In this document: one piece after another, positions 17,291 to 25,827 of the stretch
Numbering within the stretch: the stretch's first letter is position 1
Layout of the letters: each line of letters starts with the position of its first letter
DNA from: Deltaproteobacteria bacterium
Lineage (GTDB): Bacteria > Desulfobacterota > Desulfuromonadia > Geobacterales > Pseudopelobacteraceae
Length of the DNA: 32,306 nt
Assembly: GCA_019162745.1 (NCBI GenBank)
Contig: JAFLLC010000002.1
Coordinates: forward strand, 1-32,306
Direction: 5' to 3'
Made by a program: the position numbers and the translations under genes
Notes under the pieces: generated by a model
Databases searched by the model: none
Seen by the model: only the letters and a program-made list of their open reading frames with translations
Told to the model about the DNA's origin: nothing

Positions 17291-19147
17291 ATGAGCCATG
17301 ATGAAATTGTGTGCAGCAAGGCGATGGCCATGAAGGGCAGCGGTTCTCTACAGGAGGCCCGCTCGCTCCTCGAGGATCATGCGAGGACCGCTCCTGCCTC
17401 ACCCTCACTCTTGCGCCTGCTCGGTGAAATCTGCGGACTTCAACTCGATCATGTCTCTTCGATACGGTACCTTGAAGCCGCCAATACTCTGGAACCGGGC
17501 AATATGGAATCCGGTTTCATGCTGGGAGTCGAATACTTTCTGACCGGGAGATACTCCGAATCACTTTCCACCATGAAACAGCTCATAAAAGCTTTTCCGG
17601 GAGTATCCACCCTGCACGACTTTCGCGGTCTGGCTCTGCGGGAGATGGGGCAATTTCCGGAAGCGGAGGCTTCCTTCAGGGAAGCGCTCTGTCATGATCC
17701 CCGCTCAGTATGGCCGATGGTGAACCTTGCAAACCTGCTTGTAAAACTATGCCGATTTGACGAAGCGGAGCAACTTCTTGTAAAGGCACTTGAGTTTCAG
17801 CCGGAGCTTGCCGCTGCACACAATGACCTTGGGCGACTCTACCAGAAGCAGGGCCGGATTTCATGCGCGGTAGACCATTTTAGACGGATTTTAGAATTGG
17901 AACCTGCTAACCGCATTGCGGCAAGCAACCTTCTCTATTCACTTTGCTATTCTGACAAAATTTCTCCCGAGGCAATTACTGAGGAGCATTTCGCGATCGC
18001 GAAGCGTCTGTACCCATGGAGAACCACCGGAAAAGAGGATCTTCTGCCGCGTTCAAGCGCTTCGAAGTTACGAATAGGTTATATCTCCAGCGATTTATGC
18101 GAGCATTCCGTATCATTTTTCATTGAGCCGGTTCTCGTAAACCATGACTCTAGCCGGTTTGAGGTATTTTGCTATTCGAATCGAAATGTCCCCGACGAAA
18201 CAACCTTGCGAATGCGCAGTCTAAATCTCGCTTGGCGCGATATTTACGGTATTGAACCTGCTGATGTAGCGCAGATGATTGCTGCAGATCGGATTGATAT
18301 CCTTGTGGATCTCTCCGGGCATACAGCCCACAACCGTCTCGAAGTCTGCGCCTTGAAACCAGCGCCGATTATGTGCACCTGGTTGGGATACCCCCATTCG
18401 ACAGGGATGGGGCAATTTGATTATTATATTTCAGATGCAATCTGTGATCCTCCGCGATTGGTCGAGCATCTCTACAGTGAACAGTTATGGAGGTTACCGG
18501 ACCTTTTCTGTTGTTATCTCCCGCCTGTGGAATTTCCGCCGATAGCTCCGCCGCCCTACCAGCAAGGAGGGAGCATAACTTTCGGCAGTTTTAATAACGT
18601 GGCAAAGGTCAGCGATACAGTTATCAGTGCCTGGACAGATATCCTCCTGCAGGTTTCCGGCTCACGTCTCCTGCTGAAAAGTGCCTCCCTCGGGGGCGCC
18701 TCCATCCAGCAGCATCTTAAAGAACGCTTTTCAGTGCATGGCGTTCAGCCGGAGAGGATTCAATTCATGGCCTATACGCCAACGACACTGGAGCATCTGG
18801 CGCAATACGCCCGGGTAGATATTGCGCTCGACAGCTACCCTTATCATGGCACAACAACGACCTGCGAGGCTCTCTGGATGGGGGTGCCGGTGGTCACGCT
18901 GGCCGGCAGGACTCACCTTTCAAGGGTTGGCGCATCAATCATGGCAAACATTAACCTGGAAGAACTGGTGGCAACAACGATCGAGGAGTATGTTTCCCAT
19001 GCCGTTGGCCTGGCCAATGACAAAGAGCGCTTGCTGGATCTGAGATGCGGACTGCGCGGGAAAATGTCCGGTTCTCCCCTAATGGATTACGCAGGTATGA
19101 CCAGAAAGCTCGAAGAGGCCTATTATGCCATGACCGGGAAGACATAA
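17291..19147 (+). CDS. TPR / SPINDLY-family O-linked glycosyltransferase
   Basis: A 618-residue protein of the GT41 (O-GlcNAc transferase/SPINDLY) type, which attaches a sugar to Ser or Thr of proteins. TPR repeats fill residues 1 to about 215. The catalytic part runs from about 258, with LRIGYISSDLCEHSVSFF, VDLSGHTAHNRLEV, WLGYPHSTGMGQFDYYISD, FGSFNNVAKV and LDSYPYHGTTTTCEALWMG. These match the family's UDP-sugar binding segments, including the conserved Lys in the FGSFNNVAK stretch. ATG 17291 has only a weak ribosome site. Its TAA overlaps the ATG of the next, paralogous gene. Sited a few genes before flagellin, it is a strong candidate flagellin O-glycosyltransferase (inference). Confidence 0.92.
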   Translation: MSHDEIVCSKAMAMKGSGSLQEARSLLEDHARTAPASPSLLRLLGEICGLQLDHVSSIRYLEAANTLEPGNMESGFMLGVEYFLTGRYSESLSTMKQLIKAFPGVSTLHDFRGLALREMGQFPEAEASFREALCHDPRSVWPMVNLANLLVKLCRFDEAEQLLVKALEFQPELAAAHNDLGRLYQKQGRISCAVDHFRRILELEPANRIAASNLLYSLCYSDKISPEAITEEHFAIAKRLYPWRTTGKEDLLPRSSASKLRIGYISSDLCEHSVSFFIEPVLVNHDSSRFEVFCYSNRNVPDETTLRMRSLNLAWRDIYGIEPADVAQMIAADRIDILVDLSGHTAHNRLEVCALKPAPIMCTWLGYPHSTGMGQFDYYISDAICDPPRLVEHLYSEQLWRLPDLFCCYLPPVEFPPIAPPPYQQGGSITFGSFNNVAKVSDTVISAWTDILLQVSGSRLLLKSASLGGASIQQHLKERFSVHGVQPERIQFMAYTPTTLEHLAQYARVDIALDSYPYHGTTTTCEALWMGVPVVTLAGRTHLSRVGASIMANINLEELVATTIEEYVSHAVGLANDKERLLDLRCGLRGKMSGSPLMDYAGMTRKLEEAYYAMTGKT

Positions 19148-22100
19148 TGATTGATATCGATCAGATACTTGCTGAGGCGGCCCGGTTGAGTAGCCAGGGC
19201 GATTCCGCTTCTGCGCTGCATCTTTTGGAAGAAACGGTGAAAACGGCTCCCGGTCATACCGGCTTACTGCATGGACTTGCCCGGCTTTGCCGGGATTGTG
19301 GTGATCATGTGGCGGCGTTGAAATATTTGCGAAGACTTGAGGAGTTGTGCCCAAACGATTCCGATCTGATTGTGCCGTTGGGAATTGAATTGGCAGAAAC
19401 GGGAGATTACAGAACTGCCTTGGATTATTTCAACTGTTATTCCAATAGCCATGCTGAAAATACATCTCTGCGCCTCTTAATGGGTATATGCTGCGGAAAA
19501 CTGAAAATGAATCAGCAAGCGCAGGCTCATTTTGAAAAAACGATCGTTTTGGCTCCATCAGATGCTCTTAACCACATCTATCTGGGGGCGTACTTTGTAG
19601 ATATCCACCAGATGGAGAAGGCAGAAAAATGCCTCTTGGAGGCCATCAGACTGGCCCCGGACAATGCGCTGGCCTATAATAATCTGGGGAGGGTGTATAA
19701 ATTTCAGGGCAAATCGGAAATGGCTGTGCGTAATTTCCGCATCGCCCTGGAGTTGGATCCGGAGAATCGGGTTGTAGTCAATAATCTGTTGCTTAATCTG
19801 AACTATCTGCAAGATGTGGACCCTGGGAAGGTGTTTGAGGAACACAGGTCGCTTTGTGCTCGGGTCTACCAGAGCACTCCCGGGCACCGGGAGCAATCTG
19901 CGCATTCCGGGGATAAACTGCGGATCGGATATGTCTCAGGTGATTTTCACAATCATTCCGTAGCGTATTTCCTTGAACCGGTTCTGCAAAATCATGATCG
20001 ACAACAGTTCGAAATATTTTGCTATTCAAATGATGCGGAAGAGGATGAAACAACCCTGCGTTTAATGTCCCTGGTAGACTTCTGGAAACCAATCATCGGC
20101 TTGAACGATGACTCTGCTGCAGACCTTGTTGTTCAAGACGGTATAGATATACTGATTGATCTTGCCGGGCACACGTTGGGGAACCGTCTCGGTCTCTTTG
20201 CCCTAAAGCCGGCTCCGGTCCAGGTCTCATGGATCGGTTATCCCCATTCAACAGGTCTGGCCCAGATGGATTACTATATTACCGATGCTCTGTGTGATCC
20301 GCCGGGAATGACGGAAGGGTTTTATACGGAACGTCTTGTCCGGCTGCCCGATGTTTTCTGCAGCTATCTTCCGCCGGGGTGTTCTCCAGATGTCACGCCC
20401 CCCCCTTGTACTAAAACCGGCATAATAACCTTCGGCAGCTTCAATAATTTTGCAAAAGTTAATAAACAGTTGATTCGGTTGTGGGCTGAAATTATGGGTC
20501 GGGTACCAGATTCGAGGCTACTGCTGAAGAGTATTTCTCTTGGAAGCCCCGCAACCCAGAGAGAAGTGCTGGAAGCCTTCGCTATGCACGGGATCTCTGC
20601 TGACCGGATTGCCCAGTTGAGTGTTGTAAAATCGTCACAAGAACATCTTGCCCTGTATTCTCAGGTGGACATTGCGCTGGATACCTATCCTTACCATGGA
20701 ACTACCACCACCTGTGAAGCGTTGTGGATGGGGGTGCCTGTCGTGATTTTGGCGGGAAACACCCACGCGTCAAGGGTCGGTGTTTCATTGTTGACAGCGG
20801 TTGGGTGCCCTGACCTGATTGCTCATTCACTCCACATGTATGTAGAAGCAGCCGTTAAACTCGCATCGGATGTGGCACACATCTGTTTCCTGCGAGAGCA
20901 TCTGCGGAAAATGTTCACTGAATCAGCTCTAATGGATTCTGCAAGACTTGTGCATGATCTGGAGATTGCTTTTCATGAAATGCAGAGTAATACTGCCGAG
21001 AAATCTGATGCGGGATTGAATTCAATGATTGCCCAGGCCGAGGATGCATTTAAGGAATTGCGGCTTGAGGAGGCGGAAGCTCTTTACCGCCAGCTTTCAG
21101 GACGTTTCCCTCTTAATCCGAAATTTCATAATGATCTGGCAACAGCTCTGGATAGCCGTGGCCGCTATCTTGAGGCAGCAGGCCATTATACCAAAGCTCT
21201 TTTTCTCGATGATGCGTTCACGGCCGCGCGTTTTAATCTGGCAAATACACTCAAGCGTCTTGGCGATACAAAGGGATGCGAAGAAAACCTGCGGGTTATT
21301 GTGGGAAAATGTCCCGATTATGCTGAAGCGCTGCAGAATCTGGGGCTGCTCCTTTCAGAATCAGGGCGCTTGGCGGAAGCAATACCTTTACTTGAAAAAG
21401 TAGTTGCCGGCGACCCTTCACGTATCGGGGGGTGGGCAATCCTGGGAGAACTCCATTACCGTCTCGGCACCAATCTTGGGCGGGCGCTGGAGTGTTTTGA
21501 CCGGGTGCTTGAGGAGTTGCCTGACAATTCTGCGGTTCTGAACAGCAAAGGGTTGGTTCTGCATGAGCAGGAGGATTACTCTGGTGCTGAAAACTGTTTT
21601 CGCGAGGCCCTTCGACATTCCCCGGATGATTCCGAACTGCTCAACAATCTTGGACTGACGTTTCTCGCGAGGAGTCTGCCCGATCCTGCCCTGGAATACT
21701 TTAACCAGGCGCTGATGCTCAAGCCGGGTGAACCATCGGCGACTTTCAACCGCGGCATGGCATTGCTCGTAAAAGGCGATTTCGATAGAGGTTGGCCTGC
21801 TTACGAACAGAGATTTAATAAAATGGACCCGGTTTTTCTTGAGCATATCGATAAACCATACTGGCGGGGAGAACCTCTTAATGGTAGAACGCTGCTTGTG
21901 CGCTCAGAGCAGGGCTATGGTGATGCTATCCAGTTTTCACGTTACCTTGCGGAACTGCCCAGGTACTGCGGTAGAATAGTTTTTGAATGCCATGATCGAC
22001 AGATAGCGCCTCTCTTCGCAAATTTACCAGGTGTTGATGAGCTGGTTATTCGCGGAGAGAAACAACTTGAAGTTGATCTCCAGGTCCCCTTGATGAGTCT

Positions 22101-22683
22101 GCCGCTGCTTTGTGGCACAGGTTCTCGGATGCCGGGTGCATCGGGTTATCTGAAGGTAGACCCGGCCTTGCATAATAGCTGGGGAACGTTGATCCATAAG
22201 GAGAAGGGCAGCGGCAATCTGGCGGTGGGTATTGTCTGGGGAGGGAGGCAGACACGTTTGAATGCCGACCGCTCGGTAGAATTTTCCCGGCTTGCACACC
22301 TGTTTGAAATTAAGGGTGTAAAGTGGTTCAGTCTGCAGGTCGGTCCGGATGCCGGAATACTTGAAGCAGGGGATATTAATATTGTCGATCTCGGTTCACG
22401 TTTTACCGATTTTGCGGACACTGCTGCGTGCATTTCGTCCCTTGACCTTGTGATTACTATAGATTCGGCTGTGGCGCACCTCTCCGGAACTCTGGGAGTC
22501 CCTGTCTGGATTCTTCTCAAGCTGGGATCGGACTGGCGCTGGCTTCTTGAACGGAGCGATTCTCCCTGGTATTCGTCAGCACGTCTCTTCCGCCAAGAGC
22601 AATCCGGGGGATGGGATGATGTCATCGTTACGATTGCGAATGTGCTGCAGATTGTTGTGAGAAAGGAAGAAGCGGAATTATGA
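19147..22683 (+). CDS. TPR / SPINDLY-family transferase fused to a second TPR + GT9-like module
   Basis: A 1178-residue protein. Residues 1 to about 245 are TPRs and about 257-608 a GT41/SPINDLY catalytic region (LRIGYVSGDFHNHSVAYF, IDLAGHTLGNRLGL, WIGYPHSTGLAQMDYY, FGSFNNFAKV, LDTYPYHGTTTTCEALWMG). From about 625 to 880 there is a second TPR array. The rest resembles the GT9 heptosyltransferase fold, with TLLVRSEQGYGDAIQFSRY, LVITIDSAVAHLSGTLG and the C-terminal SDSPWYSSARLFRQ. I chose ATG 19147, which overlaps the previous TAA; an in-frame earlier ATG lies inside the previous gene. The first half is a paralogue of its upstream neighbour; the second half is a paralogue of each half of the convergent gene at 26278-29007. 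Confidence 0.9.
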   Translation: MIDIDQILAEAARLSSQGDSASALHLLEETVKTAPGHTGLLHGLARLCRDCGDHVAALKYLRRLEELCPNDSDLIVPLGIELAETGDYRTALDYFNCYSNSHAENTSLRLLMGICCGKLKMNQQAQAHFEKTIVLAPSDALNHIYLGAYFVDIHQMEKAEKCLLEAIRLAPDNALAYNNLGRVYKFQGKSEMAVRNFRIALELDPENRVVVNNLLLNLNYLQDVDPGKVFEEHRSLCARVYQSTPGHREQSAHSGDKLRIGYVSGDFHNHSVAYFLEPVLQNHDRQQFEIFCYSNDAEEDETTLRLMSLVDFWKPIIGLNDDSAADLVVQDGIDILIDLAGHTLGNRLGLFALKPAPVQVSWIGYPHSTGLAQMDYYITDALCDPPGMTEGFYTERLVRLPDVFCSYLPPGCSPDVTPPPCTKTGIITFGSFNNFAKVNKQLIRLWAEIMGRVPDSRLLLKSISLGSPATQREVLEAFAMHGISADRIAQLSVVKSSQEHLALYSQVDIALDTYPYHGTTTTCEALWMGVPVVILAGNTHASRVGVSLLTAVGCPDLIAHSLHMYVEAAVKLASDVAHICFLREHLRKMFTESALMDSARLVHDLEIAFHEMQSNTAEKSDAGLNSMIAQAEDAFKELRLEEAEALYRQLSGRFPLNPKFHNDLATALDSRGRYLEAAGHYTKALFLDDAFTAARFNLANTLKRLGDTKGCEENLRVIVGKCPDYAEALQNLGLLLSESGRLAEAIPLLEKVVAGDPSRIGGWAILGELHYRLGTNLGRALECFDRVLEELPDNSAVLNSKGLVLHEQEDYSGAENCFREALRHSPDDSELLNNLGLTFLARSLPDPALEYFNQALMLKPGEPSATFNRGMALLVKGDFDRGWPAYEQRFNKMDPVFLEHIDKPYWRGEPLNGRTLLVRSEQGYGDAIQFSRYLAELPRYCGRIVFECHDRQIAPLFANLPGVDELVIRGEKQLEVDLQVPLMSLPLLCGTGSRMPGASGYLKVDPALHNSWGTLIHKEKGSGNLAVGIVWGGRQTRLNADRSVEFSRLAHLFEIKGVKWFSLQVGPDAGILEAGDINIVDLGSRFTDFADTAACISSLDLVITIDSAVAHLSGTLGVPVWILLKLGSDWRWLLERSDSPWYSSARLFRQEQSGGWDDVIVTIANVLQIVVRKEEAEL

Positions 22684-23711
22684 AAGTTGCCTTTCCTGCC
22701 GGTTCATTCCATGGATGGGGAATTGCCGGTACATATTTAAACCACGAAATTAGCCGTCTCGCACCGGTAGATGGGGTGACACTGCACTGCATCTCTGGTC
22801 ACGATTTCAAGCCGTTTGAAGAGGCTGCCTGGAACCGTATCAATATCGGCTATTGTTTTTTTGAATATGCCCATTTAGCCTATCCGTATATTGCCGAGGC
22901 GGCTGGCCGTTGGGACCATATCGTCGCCGGTTCAAGTTGGTGTGAAGGGCATCTGCGGCAGGGCGGCATGGGAAGAACCAGCACTATTTTGCAAGGCATT
23001 GACCCGATATATTTTTCTTGCCAGGTTCCACGCCATGACGATGGCCGTTTTATAGTTTTTTCCGGTGGAAAATTCGAGTTCCGCAAAGGGCATGATATTG
23101 TTATTGCCGCCATGAGCGTCTTTATGCAGCGCCATGCCGATGTATGGCTTTCGTGCTCCTGGCACAATGCCTGGCCGGCTTCTCTCAAGACCATGGAACA
23201 GACGCATCTGATTGATTATGTATGGCAAGACACTCCCTGCCGTGAGTTGTTATACGATACGGTTGCCCGCAACGGGCTCGATCCAAATCGGGTCCTGTTG
23301 CACCCCCCACTCCATAACAGCAGAATGCCGCTGGTCTATGGTGAAAGTGACATAGGGGTGTTCCCTAATCGTTGTGAGGGGGGCAACAATATGGTTATGT
23401 GTGAGTACATGGCCTGTGGACGCCCGGTGATCGCCTCTGACCGTACCGGTCATGCCGACGTGATCACCCCTGACAATGCATTTTGTATGACTTCATATAT
23501 GCCGATTACTGCTACTCTTGGCGGCCATGATGCGGGCGTCTGGCCGGAGCCCTCTGCCGAGGAGCTATTGGAATTGTTGGAGCGGGCCTATAGAGATCGA
23601 TATATTGCCAGGACAAAGGGTGTGATGGCTGCCGGCGACATGACAAATCTGACATGGGGTGGTGCAGCCCGGCAGTTTCATGGATTGGCAGAACAACTTG
23701 CAAAACGCTGA
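22680..23711 (+). CDS. GT4-family glycosyltransferase
   Basis: A 343-residue retaining GT-B glycosyltransferase. The phosphate-binding style segment FSGGKFEFRKGHDIVIAAM and the EX7E-type motif CEGGNNMVMCEYMACGRPVIASD are both present in the C-terminal half. The N terminus MKVAFPAGSFHGWGIAGTYLNHE contains the glycine-rich acceptor-side loop. It overlaps the SPINDLY fusion by ATGA and is the last gene before the flagellin promoter. I saw no terminator after its TGA, so transcription might continue into the flagellin gene. The sugar and acceptor are unknown; addition to a flagellin-linked glycan is the contextual guess. Confidence 0.88.
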   Translation: MKVAFPAGSFHGWGIAGTYLNHEISRLAPVDGVTLHCISGHDFKPFEEAAWNRINIGYCFFEYAHLAYPYIAEAAGRWDHIVAGSSWCEGHLRQGGMGRTSTILQGIDPIYFSCQVPRHDDGRFIVFSGGKFEFRKGHDIVIAAMSVFMQRHADVWLSCSWHNAWPASLKTMEQTHLIDYVWQDTPCRELLYDTVARNGLDPNRVLLHPPLHNSRMPLVYGESDIGVFPNRCEGGNNMVMCEYMACGRPVIASDRTGHADVITPDNAFCMTSYMPITATLGGHDAGVWPEPSAEELLELLERAYRDRYIARTKGVMAAGDMTNLTWGGAARQFHGLAEQLAKR

Positions 23712-23791
23712 GTCTGCCGCCATCTTCGGTCCTGGAGCGGGGACGTGTCATCTCGTTTACAGAGAAAAATACGTTATGCAGAAAAAAAGAC

Positions 23792-23818
23792 TAAAGTGCC
23801 GAATCCGGATGCCGATAT
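23792..23818 (+). promoter_or_regulatory. Sigma-28 (FliA) flagellin promoter
   Basis: TAAA at 23792-23795 and GCCGATAT at 23811-23818 are separated by exactly 15 bases, matching the sigma-28 consensus TAAA-N15-GCCGATAA at all but one position. Transcription should begin around 23825, giving a leader of about 60 bases before the flagellin ATG. This places flagellin among late, class-3-type flagellar genes. Confidence 0.88.
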
Positions 23819-23839
23819 AACAAATAACAACTCAGATTG

Positions 23840-23855
23840 ACGGCCAGAAGGCCGT
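23840..23855 (+). promoter_or_regulatory. Hairpin in the flagellin mRNA leader
   Basis: ACGGCC and GGCCGT form a perfect six-base-pair stem around an AGAA loop inside the predicted 5' leader. It lies 15 bases before the AAGGGG ribosome site (23871-23876). It lacks a T tract, so it is not a terminator. It may stabilise the mRNA or be a site for post-transcriptional control, for example by FlbT, which is encoded downstream (inference). Confidence 0.5.
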
Positions 23856-23885
23856 AAAAACAAACCTAGAAAGGGGTAACAAACC

Positions 23886-24701
23886 ATGGCAATTTCAGAC
23901 GTTTCATTGACAGCAGGTATGCGTAGCAACCTTCTTCAGCTGCAAGGCACCGCAAAGTTGATCGACCGTACACAGGAGAGACTCTCCACTGGTCGTCAGG
24001 TAAACACTGCTCTTGACAACCCGACCAACTTCTTTGCTTCACAGGCAGCACAGAACAGAGCAGCTGACTTTTCGATACGTAAAGACGGCATGGGAGAGGC
24101 AATCCAGAACGTTAAAGCTGCTGACGCCGGTATTTCCGCCATCACAGCCCTGGTTTCTGCCGCCAAAGGTCTTACCGAGGCAGCAACAGGTACTTCAAGC
24201 ACGGCTGACCGTTCTACATTTGCCGTACAGTTTAACCAGATCCGTAGCCAGATCGATACCCTGGCCAGTGACTCCGGCTATCGCGGCACCAACCTGCTGA
24301 CAGGTGCCAATCTGGCGGTCAACTTCAACGAGAACGCATCGGCAACTCTGACGGTTAATGGTTTCACAGGGACATCTGGAGGCCTCGGTATAGGTACTGC
24401 TACAGGTAACTGGAGCACTGCCAGTGACATTACAACCGCTGGTAACAACCTTACAACGGCTACTGACACCCTCCGTTCGCAGTCCAAGACTTTGGCCGGC
24501 AACCTAAACATCATCACAACACGTCAGAATTTTACTGACCAGATGATCGGCACCCTGCAGACCGGATCTGACAACTTGACACTGGCCGACATGAACAATG
24601 AAGGCGCCAACATGCTGATGCTGCAGACCCGTCAGTCCTTGGGAACCACAGCTCTGAGTATGTCTTCACAGGCTGCGCAGTCTGTCCTCAGACTCTTCTA
24701 G
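23886..24701 (+). CDS. fliC: Flagellin, short alphaproteobacterial-type
   Basis: A 271-residue flagellin, the subunit of the flagellar filament, exported by the flagellar type III system. The N-terminal D0/D1 helices are visible (LIDRTQERLSTGRQVNTALDNPTNFFASQ). The C-terminal helices follow (LRSQSKTLAGNLNIITTRQNF, NNEGANMLMLQTRQSLG and the terminal QSVLRLF). The middle, about residues 140-190, is short and rich in Thr, Ser and Gly, so surface domains D2/D3 are absent. The LRLF end and the NEEGANML-like stretch resemble Caulobacter and Bradyrhizobium flagellins more than enterobacterial ones. ATG 23886 follows AAGGGG by nine bases. Ser/Thr residues of the central segment are probable acceptors for the glycosyltransferases upstream (inference). 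Confidence 0.96.
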   Translation: MAISDVSLTAGMRSNLLQLQGTAKLIDRTQERLSTGRQVNTALDNPTNFFASQAAQNRAADFSIRKDGMGEAIQNVKAADAGISAITALVSAAKGLTEAATGTSSTADRSTFAVQFNQIRSQIDTLASDSGYRGTNLLTGANLAVNFNENASATLTVNGFTGTSGGLGIGTATGNWSTASDITTAGNNLTTATDTLRSQSKTLAGNLNIITTRQNFTDQMIGTLQTGSDNLTLADMNNEGANMLMLQTRQSLGTTALSMSSQAAQSVLRLF

Positions 24702-24733
24702 TCGTAACTGAAGAAGACGAATTATTCCTCCTG

Positions 24734-24763
24734 AACGGGGAGAGGGCAACCTCTCCCCGTTTG
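24734..24763 (+). terminator. Strong hairpin after flagellin
   Basis: An 11-12 base-pair GC-rich stem (ACGGGGAGAGG with CCTCTCCCCGT) closes a GCAA tetraloop at 24746-24749 and is followed by TTGTGT. The T tract is short, so it may be a partial terminator that lowers expression of the downstream genes, or a 3' stabiliser of flagellin mRNA. Confidence 0.75.
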
Positions 24764-24792
24764 TGTATCCCTACTTTGTGAGGTGACAGGCT

Positions 24793-25425
24793 ATGAGAAT
24801 CGAAGGCAACGACCAGCGATTGGCGGCTGCAACGGCCATTCAGATGCAGCAAACAGGGGTCCAGCAGATGCTAACTCCAAAAACCGCACAGCAGCAGGCT
24901 GCCCAAAAAGTGGGTGCAGAAAATACGGTTCAGTCTATTGCGGGTGACAAGGTTTCCATCAAGGTTGAACTCCCTCAAAAAACAGTAGACACGCTGCAAC
25001 ACATGGGCAATATCTCCGATTTCCTCAATTCAGTGGCGACAAATCTTCGCCAGACCAGTGAAGGGCTTACGGCTGCAAATGCTGTCGCAGAACAGATGAA
25101 GGCATCGCTGGACAAGATAATCAAAAACTATCCGCCATATTCGATTGACAGCAAGGAGCGGATTGATCAGTTGATGCAGTACTCGTCTTTGCGAAAGCAG
25201 ATTATGAGCCTGATGACTCCGCCTCCACCACAGCCGGTATATGAAAAAGTGAAGCACTTGTGGGAAGGGCTTACAAGTGGTATTGCAGGAACCATCCAAA
25301 CTCCGGAACTTCCAGTAAATGCCCCGGATTCTCATGTTGCGGCCGCAAGTAAACAGCTTGATGCAATATCCGGTCAAATAGGTCTGGTGCAGGAATCAAT
25401 GAGCAGTTCAGTGATGAGATCCTAG
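24793..25425 (+). CDS. Unrecognised protein of the flagellin operon
   Basis: A 210-residue soluble protein that I do not recognise. The first 45 residues are rich in Gln and Ala (AIQMQQTGVQQM, TAQQQAAQ). A predicted helical core follows at about 60-140 (VDTLQHMGNISDFLNSVA, LTAANAVAEQMKASLDKIIK, QYSSLRKQIMSL). A proline-rich linker PPPPQP lies near 143-148 and a second helical part closes the protein. It has no signal peptide or membrane segment. ATG 24793 follows GAGGTGA, and flbT begins three bases after its stop. Position between flagellin and flbT implies a filament-related role, such as secretion, chaperone or regulator. The FlaG hallmark motifs are not evident. Confidence 0.8.
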   Translation: MRIEGNDQRLAAATAIQMQQTGVQQMLTPKTAQQQAAQKVGAENTVQSIAGDKVSIKVELPQKTVDTLQHMGNISDFLNSVATNLRQTSEGLTAANAVAEQMKASLDKIIKNYPPYSIDSKERIDQLMQYSSLRKQIMSLMTPPPPQPVYEKVKHLWEGLTSGIAGTIQTPELPVNAPDSHVAAASKQLDAISGQIGLVQESMSSSVMRS

Positions 25426-25428
25426 CTT

Positions 25429-25827
25429 ATGCCGCTAAGACTGACATTGAAACCTGAAGAGCGGGTTATCGTGGGTGGTGCCGTCATTAAAAATGGCCAT
25501 ACCGTCGCCCACCTGCTGATTGAGAACAAGGTGCCCCTCCTCAGGGAAAAGGATATCCTGACCGAAGCTGAAGCGACATCGCCGTGCAGGAGAGTCTATC
25601 TGGTTGTCCAATTGATGTATATCGGCGACGGGCTGACATCAGAACTTGCCCAACTGTACTGGGATCTTGTCCGCGATGTCCTTGCGGCGGCACCGAGCAC
25701 AAAGGACTTGATTTCGCAGATAAGCGCGTATATTGTTGACACTGATTTCTACCCCGCGCTGAAGATCGCAAAAAAACTGATTTCCTACGAAGAGGAGCTA
25801 CTTACACATGCAACAACATTCGGTTAA
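25429..25827 (+). CDS. flbT: FlbT-family flagellin regulator
   Basis: A 132-residue protein matching the FlbT family in length and pattern: MPLRLTLKPEERVIVGGAVIKNG, then LLIENKVPLLREKDILTEAEATSPCRRVYLVVQLMY. In Caulobacter, FlbT acts after transcription, binding flagellin mRNA leaders and promoting decay until the hook is complete. A similar role here would fit the leader hairpin in front of fliC, but that is inference. The ribosome site before ATG 25429 is weak, and the stop of the preceding gene lies only three bases away, so translation is likely coupled. The last 20 bases overlap flaF. Confidence 0.9.
   Translation: MPLRLTLKPEERVIVGGAVIKNGHTVAHLLIENKVPLLREKDILTEAEATSPCRRVYLVVQLMYIGDGLTSELAQLYWDLVRDVLAAAPSTKDLISQISAYIVDTDFYPALKIAKKLISYEEELLTHATTFG

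Noticed and set aside
19045-19146. Longer N terminus for the second SPINDLY protein
   Set aside because: The extension lies inside the 3' end of the previous gene in another frame, and ATG 19147 overlaps that gene's stop in the usual coupled way.
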